Positions 36,020 through 45,723 are shown, counted from the stretch's first letter. The stretch: 64,000 bases of DNA from Bacillus sp. FJAT-28004 (GCF_001280845.1 NZ_LGHP01000001.1:365904-429903); one strand, 5' to 3'. Numbers and translations are program-made. The notes: generated by a model from the sequence alone, not told the origin.

Positions 36020-37372
36020 ATGGCGCAGCTCGCTATTTCAAAAGTTTGGAGGGGCAACGGTCTCGTTCAAACGATTATGCGCACCAGTGCAACGAATCTC
36101 CTCGTTATGGTCATCAGCACACTGACCTCGATCGTAACTGCGCGTATGTTCGGCGTCGTTGGAAAGGGAGAATTTTCAGCCATTTTGTTTTGGCCGACGC
36201 TTCTTGCGGGGCTAGTAGGCTTCGGCCTGCCAACCTCACTTATTTACAATATGAAACAAAATAAAGGCAGCGGGAGCGATTTTGTTAGAGCGGGCTTTTT
36301 ATTTCAAATTCCGATCAGCATAATTGTTGGCGTAGTTGCGTGGATATGGCTGCCGGTTTGGCTTGGCAACTACCCGGCTGACGTCATTCAAATTACGAGA
36401 TGGTATACGGTACTCATGCTGCCGATCCTGCTCGCTATAAATTTAATATCGGCTCTGGCACAGAGTACAGGAAAGTTCAACATTTACAATGGTGTACGCT
36501 TATCGGTTCCGCTGTGCAATTTGGTTGGGCTGTTGGCACTTTGGGCGGTTGGTGATTTAAGCCTGCATAACACTTCACTTGTATTTCTCGTGACCAGCGT
36601 GCTTGTCGTTTCATGGTCATTATATAGTTTAAGAGAAACGCTTCAGATGAACTGGTTGAAGGGACTTGGCAATCGGCTCGCAGCTAAGGCGTTATTCGGT
36701 TATGGCAGCAAAGTGTTCGGAGTAGAGCTGCTCGGCACACTGTACACGCAGTTTGATAAACTCGTTATTCTATCGATGCTGACTGCTAGAGATCTAGGGC
36801 TGTACACGGTCGTTTATGCGCTGTCTCGTGTATTCAATGTCGTACAGATGGCGATTACAAACGTTGTGTTTCCGAAGGTTACCGGCATGGAGAAGTCAGC
36901 CATTATTGCAACGGTTGGCAGGGCGTTTCGACTATCGATGCTGCTGATGACGATCGTCGTCATCCCGAGCATGTTCATCGGCCGTTATCTGATGGGCATT
37001 CTGTTCGGAGCACCGTTCCTCGAAGCAAGCGGAGCTTTTTATCTGCTGTCGTTTGAATGTATTCTCGGGGGCGGCGCATGGATTTTGGCATCCTCGTTTA
37101 ATGCGATGGGCCGTCCAGGACTAGTGCTTGTCCGCCAGCTTATTGCCTTAACGGTAACGATCGGATTGTTTTTCCTATTTACGCCCATGTATGGGCTGAA
37201 TGGAATCGCCCTCGCCTTATTAATCGGCGCGGTTATCCGCTTGGCGGTGACATTGGCATCGATGAAAATTATTTTCCAAGTAGAGTTATCAGGCATGTTG
37301 TTTGATAAAAATGATTTCCGATTTCTAATCGAGCGTTTGAAGGACAAAAAACGACGTAAAGGAGCGCGTTGA
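36020..37372 (+). CDS. Wzx-like polysaccharide flippase
   Basis: A 450-residue membrane protein with about twelve to fourteen hydrophobic helices, of the MATE-like MOP superfamily. Opening MRTSATNLLVMVISTLTSIV and GVVGKGEFSAIL are the usual N-terminal pattern of polysaccharide flippases, and LLGTLYTQFDKLVILSML lies mid-protein. It should flip the undecaprenyl-linked repeat unit to the outer face. It ends in a very basic cytoplasmic tail. Two nt separate it from the pyruvyltransferase gene. Confidence 0.92.
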   Translation: MAQLAISKVWRGNGLVQTIMRTSATNLLVMVISTLTSIVTARMFGVVGKGEFSAILFWPTLLAGLVGFGLPTSLIYNMKQNKGSGSDFVRAGFLFQIPISIIVGVVAWIWLPVWLGNYPADVIQITRWYTVLMLPILLAINLISALAQSTGKFNIYNGVRLSVPLCNLVGLLALWAVGDLSLHNTSLVFLVTSVLVVSWSLYSLRETLQMNWLKGLGNRLAAKALFGYGSKVFGVELLGTLYTQFDKLVILSMLTARDLGLYTVVYALSRVFNVVQMAITNVVFPKVTGMEKSAIIATVGRAFRLSMLLMTIVVIPSMFIGRYLMGILFGAPFLEASGAFYLLSFECILGGGAWILASSFNAMGRPGLVLVRQLIALTVTIGLFFLFTPMYGLNGIALALLIGAVIRLAVTLASMKIIFQVELSGMLFDKNDFRFLIERLKDKKRRKGAR

Positions 37373-37373
37373 T

Positions 37374-38327
37374 ATGCAAGTTGAATCACAGGTACATCCG
37401 ATGGAGGGCTTAAAGAAGATGCTTCTCCGTATAACGAAGGTGATTCCACCGGGCTCAAGCATTTATTATATCGATTACCCTGTATACAACAATGGCGGAG
37501 ATTTACTGATTATGAAAGGTGCAGAGGCTTTCTTCAAGGACAATCAAATCCGCGTTGCTGCGCGTTACAGCGTTCTTGATTTTCCTAATAATCTGATCAT
37601 TCCAAATGATCAAATTATCGTCCTGCAGGGCGGTGGCAACTTCGGTGATTTGTATCCGGTCCATCAGAAGCTGCGGGAGAAAATCGTCGCCAGCTACCCT
37701 AATCACCGCATCGTATTGCTGCCGCAGACGATTTTCTTTGAGAAGGAAGCAGAATATGATCGTACGGCGCGTATCTTCAATGGACATAAGGATGTTCATC
37801 TATTTGTACGGGATACGTTGTCTTATGGTGTGGCGGCTCAAAAGTTCGATAAATGCTGCGTATACTTATCGCCTGACATGGCACATCAGCTATGGCCGAT
37901 TTTACCGAAAAGTAGCCCAGGCAAGGAGCTGCTCTGCTTCTTCCGTACCGATATTGAGAAGACGAGCGAGCAGGCGAGCTTTGAGTCAGCTGGCAGAGGC
38001 GATTATTTGGACTGGGCTTCCCTTTACAATCGTGTGGAGAAAAAATCAATTAAGATGATCGGACAAATGATGACGAAAAGCGGAGTGCCTCTTCCGATGC
38101 AGGCGATATGGGGCAAGTATTCCGACTATCTGGTAGACAAAGCAGTCAAGCGCTTCAGCGGCTATCGCGTCGTGCAAACCTCTAGGCTGCACGGGCATAT
38201 ATTATCCTGTCTGATGGACAAGCCTAATACACTGCTCGATAACTCATACGGTAAAAACTCGAATTACTACAACACATGGACCAGTGCCATCAAGTCAGCG
38301 CAATTAGTGGTGAAGAACGAAGCTTAG
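37374..38327 (+). CDS. Polysaccharide pyruvyl transferase
   Basis: A 317-residue protein of the PvyA/CsaB/EpsI/EpsO family, which transfers pyruvate from phosphoenolpyruvate to sugar hydroxyls as a ketal. NNGGDLLIMKGAEAFF, VLQGGGNFGDLYP and the C-terminal TSRLHGHILSCLMDKPN are the conserved elements. The resulting polymer should be acidic. In Bacillus eps loci the same activity is encoded by epsI and epsO. Confidence 0.94.
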   Translation: MQVESQVHPMEGLKKMLLRITKVIPPGSSIYYIDYPVYNNGGDLLIMKGAEAFFKDNQIRVAARYSVLDFPNNLIIPNDQIIVLQGGGNFGDLYPVHQKLREKIVASYPNHRIVLLPQTIFFEKEAEYDRTARIFNGHKDVHLFVRDTLSYGVAAQKFDKCCVYLSPDMAHQLWPILPKSSPGKELLCFFRTDIEKTSEQASFESAGRGDYLDWASLYNRVEKKSIKMIGQMMTKSGVPLPMQAIWGKYSDYLVDKAVKRFSGYRVVQTSRLHGHILSCLMDKPNTLLDNSYGKNSNYYNTWTSAIKSAQLVVKNEA

Positions 38328-38373
38328 CGGGACATGAAGTATGGATTCATAAAAACTTTTAGGAGGAATCAAG

Positions 38374-39741
38374 ATGAAGATTGTTCTTCTATCAGGAGGC
38401 TCGGGGAAGCGGCTTTGGCCGTTGTCGAACGAATCGAGATCCAAGCAGTTTTTGAAGGTGCTGAGAGATGAGAGTGGCGAACGCGAATCGATGGTTCAGC
38501 GCGTATGGGGACAAATCACGAAAGCAGGTTTACGTGAGCATTCCTACATCGCAACAAGCAAGCCGCAGGTAGATATGATTCATAGTCAGCTCGGAAGCGA
38601 GATCGAAGTGATCGTCGAGCCGGAAAGAAGAGATACCTTCCCTGCTATCGCGCTCGCAGCAACCTATTTATATTCAGTGCAAGGTGTAAGCTTGAATGAG
38701 ACCGTGGTTGTCATGCCCGTTGATCCATACGTAGAGCAATCATTTTTCCATAAGACGAAGGAGCTTGAGCTGGTTCTGAATGAATCGGGAGCGGATTTGG
38801 CGCTCATGGGCGTTAAGCCGACGTATCCTTCGGAAAAATATGGCTATATCGTTCCAGAGTATGCAGCTGAGGCGAATAAATATGTCAATGTAAACAGCTT
38901 TAGAGAAAAACCCCGCGAAGAAGAAGCGGCAGCCATGATTGAGCAGGCTGCGCTTTGGAACTGTGGGGTTTTTGCATTCAAGCTTGATTTTCTCATTAAC
39001 ATTCTAATCGCGGGTGAATTCCCTATTCAGTACGACGAGATGTTGAAGCAATATGGAAAGCTGCCTAAAAACAGCTTTGACTATGAAATTGTAGAAAAAT
39101 CCACTCATATCGTAGCACTGCCTTACGAGGGAGATTGGAAGGATCTTGGTACTTGGAACACATTGACGGAGGAAATCGAAACGCCGCTTATTGGGAAAGG
39201 GATTATTTCGGGAGATTCGAGCAATACGCATGTCATTAATGAACTAGACATCCCGATTACGCTGCTGAATGTCTCCAATGTCATCGTAGCGGCGAGTCCG
39301 GACGGAATTTTGGTATCGGATAAAGCTGCTAGTCCTATGATCAAGGAGGTTATGAAGCATTCTGACCAACGTCCGATGTATGAGGAGCGGCGCTGGGGAC
39401 GCTATCGGGTACTCGATTATTTGAAATATCCAGATGGCAAGGAAGTGCTGACCAAACGACTATGTGTTGCACCAGGACGGAATTTAAGCTATCAATACCA
39501 TCTGCTGAGAAACGAGGTATGGACTATTGTTTCCGGGCATGGGGTCATGGTCTTGAATGGTCGAAGCTTCGAGGTGAAATCAGGCGATGTTTTAACGATT
39601 TCGAAAGAGTGCCTTCATAGCCTGCGTGCGGAAACAGAGATGGACATTATCGAAATTCAGACAGGGACAGAGCTTATTGAAGAGGACATTGTCCGGCTTG
39701 CCTTCGATTGGAATGAGATTATGCAAATATGCACCGTATAA
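38374..39741 (+). CDS. manC: Mannose-1-phosphate guanylyltransferase with C-terminal PMI-type cupin
   Basis: A 455-residue bifunctional-type protein. The N-terminal GT-A domain starts LSGGSGKRLWPLSNESRSKQ and has the FREKP and FAFKLD segments of GDP-mannose pyrophosphorylases. The C-terminal cupin (about residues 330-455) has SYQYHLLRNEVWTIVSGHG, where metal-ligand His and Glu occur as in type II phosphomannose isomerases. It should supply GDP-mannose for the polymer. It has AGGAGG upstream and is the start of a short run after a 46-nt gap. Confidence 0.92.
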   Translation: MKIVLLSGGSGKRLWPLSNESRSKQFLKVLRDESGERESMVQRVWGQITKAGLREHSYIATSKPQVDMIHSQLGSEIEVIVEPERRDTFPAIALAATYLYSVQGVSLNETVVVMPVDPYVEQSFFHKTKELELVLNESGADLALMGVKPTYPSEKYGYIVPEYAAEANKYVNVNSFREKPREEEAAAMIEQAALWNCGVFAFKLDFLINILIAGEFPIQYDEMLKQYGKLPKNSFDYEIVEKSTHIVALPYEGDWKDLGTWNTLTEEIETPLIGKGIISGDSSNTHVINELDIPITLLNVSNVIVAASPDGILVSDKAASPMIKEVMKHSDQRPMYEERRWGRYRVLDYLKYPDGKEVLTKRLCVAPGRNLSYQYHLLRNEVWTIVSGHGVMVLNGRSFEVKSGDVLTISKECLHSLRAETEMDIIEIQTGTELIEEDIVRLAFDWNEIMQICTV

Positions 39742-39770
39742 ATAAATCATTCGATGAAGGAGCGATTAGC

Positions 39771-41111
39771 ATGAACATCACGGTTATTGGAACTGGCTAC
39801 GTTGGGCTCGTATCGGGCATCTGTTATGCGGAGCTTGGCAATCGCGTGATTTGTGTAGACAATGACCCGCGCAAAATTGAGATACTAAACGCCGGCGGCA
39901 TTCCGATTTATGAGCCAGGTTTGAAGGAGCTCGCAGCGTCGAACCGAGCGGCGGGGATGCTGACATTCACGACCGATTTGCAAAGCGCGGTTCAACAATC
40001 GGACATTATTATTTTGGCGGTCGGAACACCACCGCTGCCAAATGGCGAAGCCAATCTATCTTACATTGACCAAGCAGCCGTAGAGATCGCAAAGGCGATG
40101 AATGGTTATAAAATTATTGCGGTAAAAAGCACAGTGCCGGTTGGAACGAATGAACGTCTAGCAAACGTCATTAGCTCTCACACAAGTGAATTGTTTGACA
40201 GTATATCGCTGCCAGAGTTTTTGCGCGAGGGCTCGGCCATTCAGGACACACTCCACCCGGATCGCATTATTATCGGAGCGAGCTCACCAAATGCAGCAGA
40301 CATCATGAAGCTATTGCATATTCCTTTAACCGAGCAAATTGTCATCACGGATATTCGCAGCGCTGAAATGATTAAATATGCGTCCAATGCGTTTCTAGCT
40401 ACAAAAATATCATTTATCAACGAGATCGCTAATATTTGCGAGAAAGTGGGCGCGGATGTTACGAAGGTAGCTGAGGGAATGGGTTATGACAAGCGAATTG
40501 GCCCATCGTTTCTAAAAGCTGGGATCGGCTATGGGGGCTCTTGTTTTCCTAAGGATACCAGCGCCTTGATTCAAATCGCCGGTCATGTTGATTATGAATT
40601 CAAGCTGCTCCGATCGGTAGTAGAAGTCAATCAGGATCAGCGATTCAACGTCATTCGCAAGCTGGAGACGATTTTCCAAGGCGATCTATCGGGCAAGACG
40701 ATTGCAGTCTGGGGACTCGCATTTAAGCCAAATACGGATGATGTGCGTGATTCTCCAGCATCGGAAATTATTCAACATTTGGTTGATAACGGTGTAAAGG
40801 TCAAGGCATATGACCCTATCGCGACTGACAACTTCCGTACTTTGTATGAAATTACCGGTGTTGAATGGTGCGAGGAAGCGATGGAAGCGGCAAAAGATGC
40901 GGATGCGCTTTGCTTGCTGACCGAGTGGGAGGAGTTCTCGCGGGTTGACCTTGGACTGCTCCAAAAGGTTTTAAAAAGTCCAATTTTGATTGACGGCCGT
41001 AATGTTTTCGAAGAGGAGCATTTGGTTGGTACTGAATTTGTTTATTACTCTGTAGGCCGCCCTAGCCTTAATCAAGGCGTAAAGCAGCAAATACCTGTAT
41101 TACAATTTTAA
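39771..41111 (+). CDS. ugd: UDP-glucose 6-dehydrogenase
   Basis: A 446-residue NAD-dependent enzyme converting UDP-glucose (made by GalU) to UDP-glucuronate. The N-terminal Rossmann motif is MNITVIGTGYVGLVSG. SLPEFLREGSA and the catalytic Cys258 in GIGYGGSCFPKD are diagnostic, and the C-terminal domain has VWGLAFKPNTDDVRDSP. ATG 39771 follows GAAGGAG; an in-frame ATG at 39729 inside manC is unlikely. It predicts glucuronic acid in the polymer. Confidence 0.95.
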   Translation: MNITVIGTGYVGLVSGICYAELGNRVICVDNDPRKIEILNAGGIPIYEPGLKELAASNRAAGMLTFTTDLQSAVQQSDIIILAVGTPPLPNGEANLSYIDQAAVEIAKAMNGYKIIAVKSTVPVGTNERLANVISSHTSELFDSISLPEFLREGSAIQDTLHPDRIIIGASSPNAADIMKLLHIPLTEQIVITDIRSAEMIKYASNAFLATKISFINEIANICEKVGADVTKVAEGMGYDKRIGPSFLKAGIGYGGSCFPKDTSALIQIAGHVDYEFKLLRSVVEVNQDQRFNVIRKLETIFQGDLSGKTIAVWGLAFKPNTDDVRDSPASEIIQHLVDNGVKVKAYDPIATDNFRTLYEITGVEWCEEAMEAAKDADALCLLTEWEEFSRVDLGLLQKVLKSPILIDGRNVFEEEHLVGTEFVYYSVGRPSLNQGVKQQIPVLQF

Positions 41112-41139
41112 ACCAAACTTATGACCAGAGGTGAATGAA

Positions 41140-44100
41140 ATGACATTTCGAAAAAAAGTAACTTTATCCGCGCTAGCAATCTCGATGCTTACTGCATCGC
41201 TAGGTGGGTTGCCGCTCAGCCAGAAAGGGCTGACGGAGAAGCTGGGATTTGTTCAAGCGGCGAGTGCCGCAGAAGCTGGGCTGCCTTCAAGCGTGTTTTT
41301 GGAGCGAATGAAGGCTCTACATGCTGCTCTTGCGGCTGGGGACAAGACTGACATACAAGAGGTTAAAAATTTGCGAGATGAAATTGCCGGACTTGATGAA
41401 GCGACAAACCTGCAGCTGATTGATCCCATTTGGACAAAAATTAGCGCTAAGCTTCCTGAGTCTGCCGATAAGGCGGAACTAAAGGCAAGCCTGTTCCGGT
41501 TGATCAAGGCTGTCGGCTCCTTCCGATATGACCCCGAAGCCACTGACCTAGAGGCTATTCGTACGAATCCTGAATTTCGAGCAACCTTGAAGACGATTGC
41601 GGCTGCAGGCGGCGACGAGAACATTAGATTGGAAGACTTTCTCGTCTTTATGTTTGGTGATGGCAGCAGTCGAAAAGGTGTCGAAGGAACGATTGCCAGC
41701 CTGATCGCGGAGAAGTCTCCGGAGGAACTGATTTTGCTGCTTGGCAATAAGCAAGGCATTACAGCTGTCCTGCTTCAAGCAACGGAGAAGCTGCTCGGTG
41801 AAACGAAAGCGTACAAGTTCAGCTCTATTTTGAAAAACTTAGGCGTAAAGCCACAGGATGTAAGAGCAACCGTGCAGAATTTTCAGCTGAAGCTGCAAAA
41901 GGATGAGCCTGCGATCAGCGCTATGACTGTGGCCTACATTCGTTCAGCAGTGAATTCAAGCGTGAAAATAGACTACACCGGTCGTGTGCATTCGTATAGC
42001 TTAAATGTGTTTGGCGTATATCTTTTCCCACAAGTGCTGCAGTGGTCAAAGGTATCCGGCGATTCTAATGTAAAGGTATTGCCTACGGGTGTCGTTACTA
42101 TACCGGATTCTGCGAAAACCGGCACAGCCGTTATTCAGGCTAAGCTGATTAATCCATACGGCGGCTCGGCGAAAGTTATATTTGAGCAAGAGGTTACGTT
42201 AAATGGTGCGGTTTCGAATGAGACTGTGTTTCCTGTGGAGTCCTTTCTTAAGCGGATGAATAAGTTGCATTCTGCTCTAGCAGCAGGAGATCCAGCGGAT
42301 ATACAAGCGGTTGTTAATTTGCGTAACGAAATTGCCGAGCTGGATTTTGCGAAGGATCAGAGTTTAATCGACCCGATTTGGAAGAAGGTAGCTGCTAATC
42401 TGCCGGCATCAGCAGACCAAGCGAAGCTAAAGGCTACTTTATTCGATATTATTAAAGCAATCAGCTTGATTCCGTATAACCCGCAAGCTTCGGGCTTGGA
42501 GGAAATTCGCAATAATCCCGAATATCGAGCGGCATTAATGGAACTTGGAGCTGCCGGGGGCGGTGAATCCAGCTTTGTCATCGACGATCTTCTGATGTTT
42601 TTATTTGGTGATGGCGAGGTTATCCCGGGTGTAGATGGTGCTATTCGGCAACGGCTGGCAAGCCTGTCACCGACGCAGCTGCTGCAATTGATTGGAGACA
42701 AGAAAGCTATATCAACACTGTTGCTTCAGAAGACAGAGGAGCTCTTAAGTGAAACAGGTAATTATAAAGTGAGCTCCGTTTTAAGCCAGTTAGGGGTAAC
42801 AGCGAAGGAATCTGCTGCGACAATACTTAACTTCCAGTCGAGATTGAAGAAGGATGAGCCGGCAATTCAAGCGTTGATCATTGCTCAAATGCGCGCCGAA
42901 GCGGTCGAGAGCGTTAAAGTCAGTGAAGACGGTCGCGAGCAAAAATACAGCTTGAAAGTGTTTGGTGTGGATGTTCCGACACTTGCGCTGCGGTGGAGCA
43001 AAGTGTCTGGAAGCAAAGATGTAAAAGTAGCAGCTAACGGTACAGTTACGCTTCCACGAGGCGTTGCTAGCGGTTCGGCGATTATTCAAGCCACATTCGT
43101 TAATCCATATGGCGGATCAGCAAAGGTTATTTTTGAGAAAGAGGTTACGTTAACGGCAACCAGTGGAGAGGGAGACCATTTTCCGGCAGAGGAATTCCTA
43201 GCACGAATGAATAAGCTTCACGCGGCGCTGCTTGCTGGAGATCCTGCAGATGTTCAGGATGTTCGCAATCTGCGCAATGAGATCACCAAGCTTGATTTTG
43301 GCAAGGATCAATCGCTTATCGATCCAATCTGGAACAAAATCGCGCCTAATCTTCCGGGATCGGTTAATAAAACGGAACTGAAGAAGAGCTTGTTCCAAAT
43401 CATTCAAGCGGTCGGCTCCATTCAATATGACCCAGAGGGGAAAGGGCTTGAAGCGATTCGTACGAATCCAGAGTTCCGCGCTACGCTGAAGACGATTGCA
43501 GCTGCCGGCGGAGTAACAAACTTGAGCATGGATGACTTCCTTGTTCTACTGTTCGGAGATGGTGATGACCGTCCGGGCATTGAAGGGACTGTTCGCGATA
43601 TTATTTCGGATATGAAGCCGCAGGAAATCGCACAGCTGCTTGGCAATAAAGCAAAAATAAATGAAGTTATTTTGAAAGCGATGAGTGAGATTTTATCTGA
43701 GAAGGATGATTATGCATTAAGCGAGGCGCTTTACAATCTTGGTGTTAAATCGACGGACTTGCGTTCAACTGTTCTTAAATTCCAATTGAAGCTGAAGTAT
43801 GATGAGCGTGCTATTAACGCATTAACTGTCGCATATATCCGTTCAGAAGTCATTTCGACAGTGAAGATTACAGCAAGCGGAAGACAGCATGAATACAGCT
43901 TGAAGTTGCTTGGAACAGCTCTTCCTTCTTCGTTCTTGAAATGGAAAAAAGTATCGGGAAGCAAAGATGTCACGGTTGACTCGAGAGGAAAAGTAACGAT
44001 TCCGAAAAAAGTCGCTAAAGGGACGGCTGTCATTCAAGCGACTTTAGTTAATCCGTATGGCGGCTCAGCTAAAGTGATTTTCCAGCAAGAGGTGACACTC

Positions 44101-44382
44101 GTTAATGACGACGTCGAAATTGATCCAAAAGCAGAGTTTAAAAGAATCGCTGAAGAATTAGATACTAAGCTAAACGATATTAAGAAAAAGCTGAAAGCAG
44201 CAACAAACGATGAGCAAAAGGCGCAATTGATTATGGATGTTGTACTGGCTAGAAATGTAGCAGTCAATGAAATTAACGAAGTAAAGACAACGAACGCGCT
44301 GAAAAATAAGGCGATAAACGAAACGAAAAGCAAGGTCAACAAATTGCTTACTACTATTATAATGGAAATCATGCGATCTTAA
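41140..44382 (+). CDS. Large secreted protein with three ~316-residue repeats, unknown function
   Basis: About 1080 residues. A signal peptide with a likely AASA-AEAG cleavage (around residue 42) is followed by three homologous repeats; the marker Met in 'RM' falls at residues 57, 373 and 690, so the periods are 316 and 317. Each repeat has a helical half (LHAALAAGD, LRDEIA, IDPIW, NPEFRATL, FLVFMFGDG) and a C-terminal beta-rich half ending NPYGGSAKVIFEQEVTL, which looks Ig-like. A charged coiled-coil of ~90 residues forms the C-terminus. No enzyme motif, LPXTG or S-layer motif is visible. It is 28 nt after ugd and before a terminator, so it is probably co-expressed with the exopolysaccharide and may bind it. 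I know of no family for the full repeat. Confidence 0.85.
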   Translation: MTFRKKVTLSALAISMLTASLGGLPLSQKGLTEKLGFVQAASAAEAGLPSSVFLERMKALHAALAAGDKTDIQEVKNLRDEIAGLDEATNLQLIDPIWTKISAKLPESADKAELKASLFRLIKAVGSFRYDPEATDLEAIRTNPEFRATLKTIAAAGGDENIRLEDFLVFMFGDGSSRKGVEGTIASLIAEKSPEELILLLGNKQGITAVLLQATEKLLGETKAYKFSSILKNLGVKPQDVRATVQNFQLKLQKDEPAISAMTVAYIRSAVNSSVKIDYTGRVHSYSLNVFGVYLFPQVLQWSKVSGDSNVKVLPTGVVTIPDSAKTGTAVIQAKLINPYGGSAKVIFEQEVTLNGAVSNETVFPVESFLKRMNKLHSALAAGDPADIQAVVNLRNEIAELDFAKDQSLIDPIWKKVAANLPASADQAKLKATLFDIIKAISLIPYNPQASGLEEIRNNPEYRAALMELGAAGGGESSFVIDDLLMFLFGDGEVIPGVDGAIRQRLASLSPTQLLQLIGDKKAISTLLLQKTEELLSETGNYKVSSVLSQLGVTAKESAATILNFQSRLKKDEPAIQALIIAQMRAEAVESVKVSEDGREQKYSLKVFGVDVPTLALRWSKVSGSKDVKVAANGTVTLPRGVASGSAIIQATFVNPYGGSAKVIFEKEVTLTATSGEGDHFPAEEFLARMNKLHAALLAGDPADVQDVRNLRNEITKLDFGKDQSLIDPIWNKIAPNLPGSVNKTELKKSLFQIIQAVGSIQYDPEGKGLEAIRTNPEFRATLKTIAAAGGVTNLSMDDFLVLLFGDGDDRPGIEGTVRDIISDMKPQEIAQLLGNKAKINEVILKAMSEILSEKDDYALSEALYNLGVKSTDLRSTVLKFQLKLKYDERAINALTVAYIRSEVISTVKITASGRQHEYSLKLLGTALPSSFLKWKKVSGSKDVTVDSRGKVTIPKKVAKGTAVIQATLVNPYGGSAKVIFQQEVTLVNDDVEIDPKAEFKRIAEELDTKLNDIKKKLKAATNDEQKAQLIMDVVLARNVAVNEINEVKTTNALKNKAINETKSKVNKLLTTIIMEIMRS
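41308..44103 (+). repeat. Three tandem ~950-bp coding repeats
   Basis: Corresponding codons (the Met of LERM, LKRM, LARM) start at 41308, 42256 and 43207, so units are 948 and 951 bp. Copies 1 and 3 share the most protein sequence (EAIRTNPEFRATLKTIAAAGG occurs in both). Synonymous differences are frequent, so the duplication is old rather than recent. Confidence 0.9.
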
Positions 44383-44391
44383 GAAAAAGCG

Positions 44392-44436
44392 GCCAGTCTT
44401 CCTTCTCACCTAAGAGAAAGGAGACTGGCTTCTTTC
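44392..44436 (+). terminator. Rho-independent terminator at end of exopolysaccharide operon
   Basis: GCCAGTCTTCCTTCTC pairs with GAGAAAGGAGACTGGC around a 6-nt loop, followed by TTCTTTC. The T-run is interrupted, so some readthrough into the next gene is possible. Confidence 0.75.
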
Positions 44437-44467
44437 TATTCAAAGCGGAAGGTGGTATGAGCATACT

Positions 44468-45310
44468 ATGAGCAAGCAGCAAGCAAGGAAGAAAAGGCGG
44501 CCACGGCTTCAGAAGCCGGATACCATTAATATAATACTAGGCTCGTTAACCCTTATTCTGTTATTCGTGTGGGGCGGGCTCTATTGGAATGAATCTTCAC
44601 AGCAATCACATATTGTGAATGCGAATGGCGCAGCATTGAAAGAGCAAGCAGAGCTGGATGAGGATGAACTGTACGGGGTAGTACCTGAGAAAACAAGCCC
44701 AGCGGTAGACGGAGTACCTTCAACGACTGACAAAACGGGTAAACCAGCGGAGCAGGTTGCGGGTAAACCTGGTGGAAGCGGAGAAGAAGCTGTACTGCCG
44801 GAGAAAGAGACGGAGAAACCGACCGAATCGGATAATTCTCAGCCTGTACAGACAACGAAGCCATCAAGCACAAGCAAGCCGAATAAAGATACGGTCACTA
44901 AGCCGAATGATGGTTCAGCGCCAAAACCAAAACCAACGCCTGAGCTGCCTAGTGTGCCGGAAACCGAAACTCCAATTTCAGCAACGGAAAAATACGAGCA
45001 AAAGATTATTCAGCTTCAAGCAAAGTGTACGCAGGATATGAATGACGTTCTGGCTGGAGCGGAAAAAAGTGTCGAGCAAATGGATATGTCAGACCCTTAC
45101 GCTTTTCAGGAGTTGAGTCAAAAATGGATGGACGGGCTTACGAAGGCAGAAGCGACATGCAGTACGAAGATGCAGGGGATTATTGGACAAGCAGAAAAAG
45201 ATAATGTAGAAGCGGAAATTACGGAGAAGTGGGAGCAAACGTTCAGCGATCTCATGCTGCAGCTTCAAGGACAATTTGAAGCGAAGCTGCTGCAATTGAT
45301 GGGCGGTTGA
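44468..45310 (+). CDS. Single-pass membrane protein with Pro/Thr/Lys linker and coiled coil
   Basis: A 280-residue protein of unknown function. A very basic N-terminus (QARKKRRPRLQK) precedes one transmembrane segment at about 23-43, giving an extracellular C-terminus. A low-complexity Pro/Thr/Ser/Lys linker covers about 70-175. The last ~105 residues are helical coiled coil with two Cys (QAKCTQDM and EATCSTKM) that could form a disulphide. It is 85 nt after the triple-repeat gene, with only an imperfect terminator between. It may anchor or scaffold that secreted protein at the wall, an inference from position and architecture. Confidence 0.75.
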   Translation: MSKQQARKKRRPRLQKPDTINIILGSLTLILLFVWGGLYWNESSQQSHIVNANGAALKEQAELDEDELYGVVPEKTSPAVDGVPSTTDKTGKPAEQVAGKPGGSGEEAVLPEKETEKPTESDNSQPVQTTKPSSTSKPNKDTVTKPNDGSAPKPKPTPELPSVPETETPISATEKYEQKIIQLQAKCTQDMNDVLAGAEKSVEQMDMSDPYAFQELSQKWMDGLTKAEATCSTKMQGIIGQAEKDNVEAEITEKWEQTFSDLMLQLQGQFEAKLLQLMGG

Positions 45311-45343
45311 GTTCCTCATCCTATAGGCGGTTCGATAGATAAA

Positions 45344-45703
45344 TTATTCATTCTTTGGCAAAGTGCGGTCACGGAGGACACGTTCGAGCAAGTTGCGAAT
45401 CAAATCCAGATCGTCCTTTTCCAAAGGAACCCCATCCCAATGAAGTTGTTCATATTTCAAAAATTCCTTCGCATTATGGTTGAGCTCGGATGGCGATTCA
45501 GGATAATCGGTAAGCCCTAGAAGATAATCAGCGGAAGTGCGCAGCTTACGCGAAATGGTCTGAATGGATTCAAGAGTCGGCTGTCGGTATCCCGATTCAT
45601 AACCTGCATAGGTGCTTTTTGCAACCCCTAAGAAATCAGCTACTTCCTGCATAGTTAATTTCCTCGATTTACGCAGCTGTTTAAGGCGCTTCGCAAACAT
45701 CAT
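45344..45703 (-). CDS. XRE-family HTH regulator, SinR-like N-terminus
   Basis: About 119 residues. The helix-turn-helix (TMQEVADFLGVAKSTYAGYE) lies at about residues 16-35 and is followed by the usual RQPTLESIQTISRKL and SADYLLGLTDYP. The C-terminal ~50 residues (EFLKYEQLHWDGVPLEKDDL) are acidic and may mediate dimerisation. ATG 45703 or 45700 lies a few nt after GAGAGGGGG. It is convergent to the end of the exopolysaccharide locus. Related SinR proteins repress matrix genes, so a link is plausible but unproven. Confidence 0.85.
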   Translation of the reverse strand: MMFAKRLKQLRKSRKLTMQEVADFLGVAKSTYAGYESGYRQPTLESIQTISRKLRTSADYLLGLTDYPESPSELNHNAKEFLKYEQLHWDGVPLEKDDLDLIRNLLERVLRDRTLPKNE

Positions 45704-45723
45704 TATCCCCCTCTCCAACGTCT

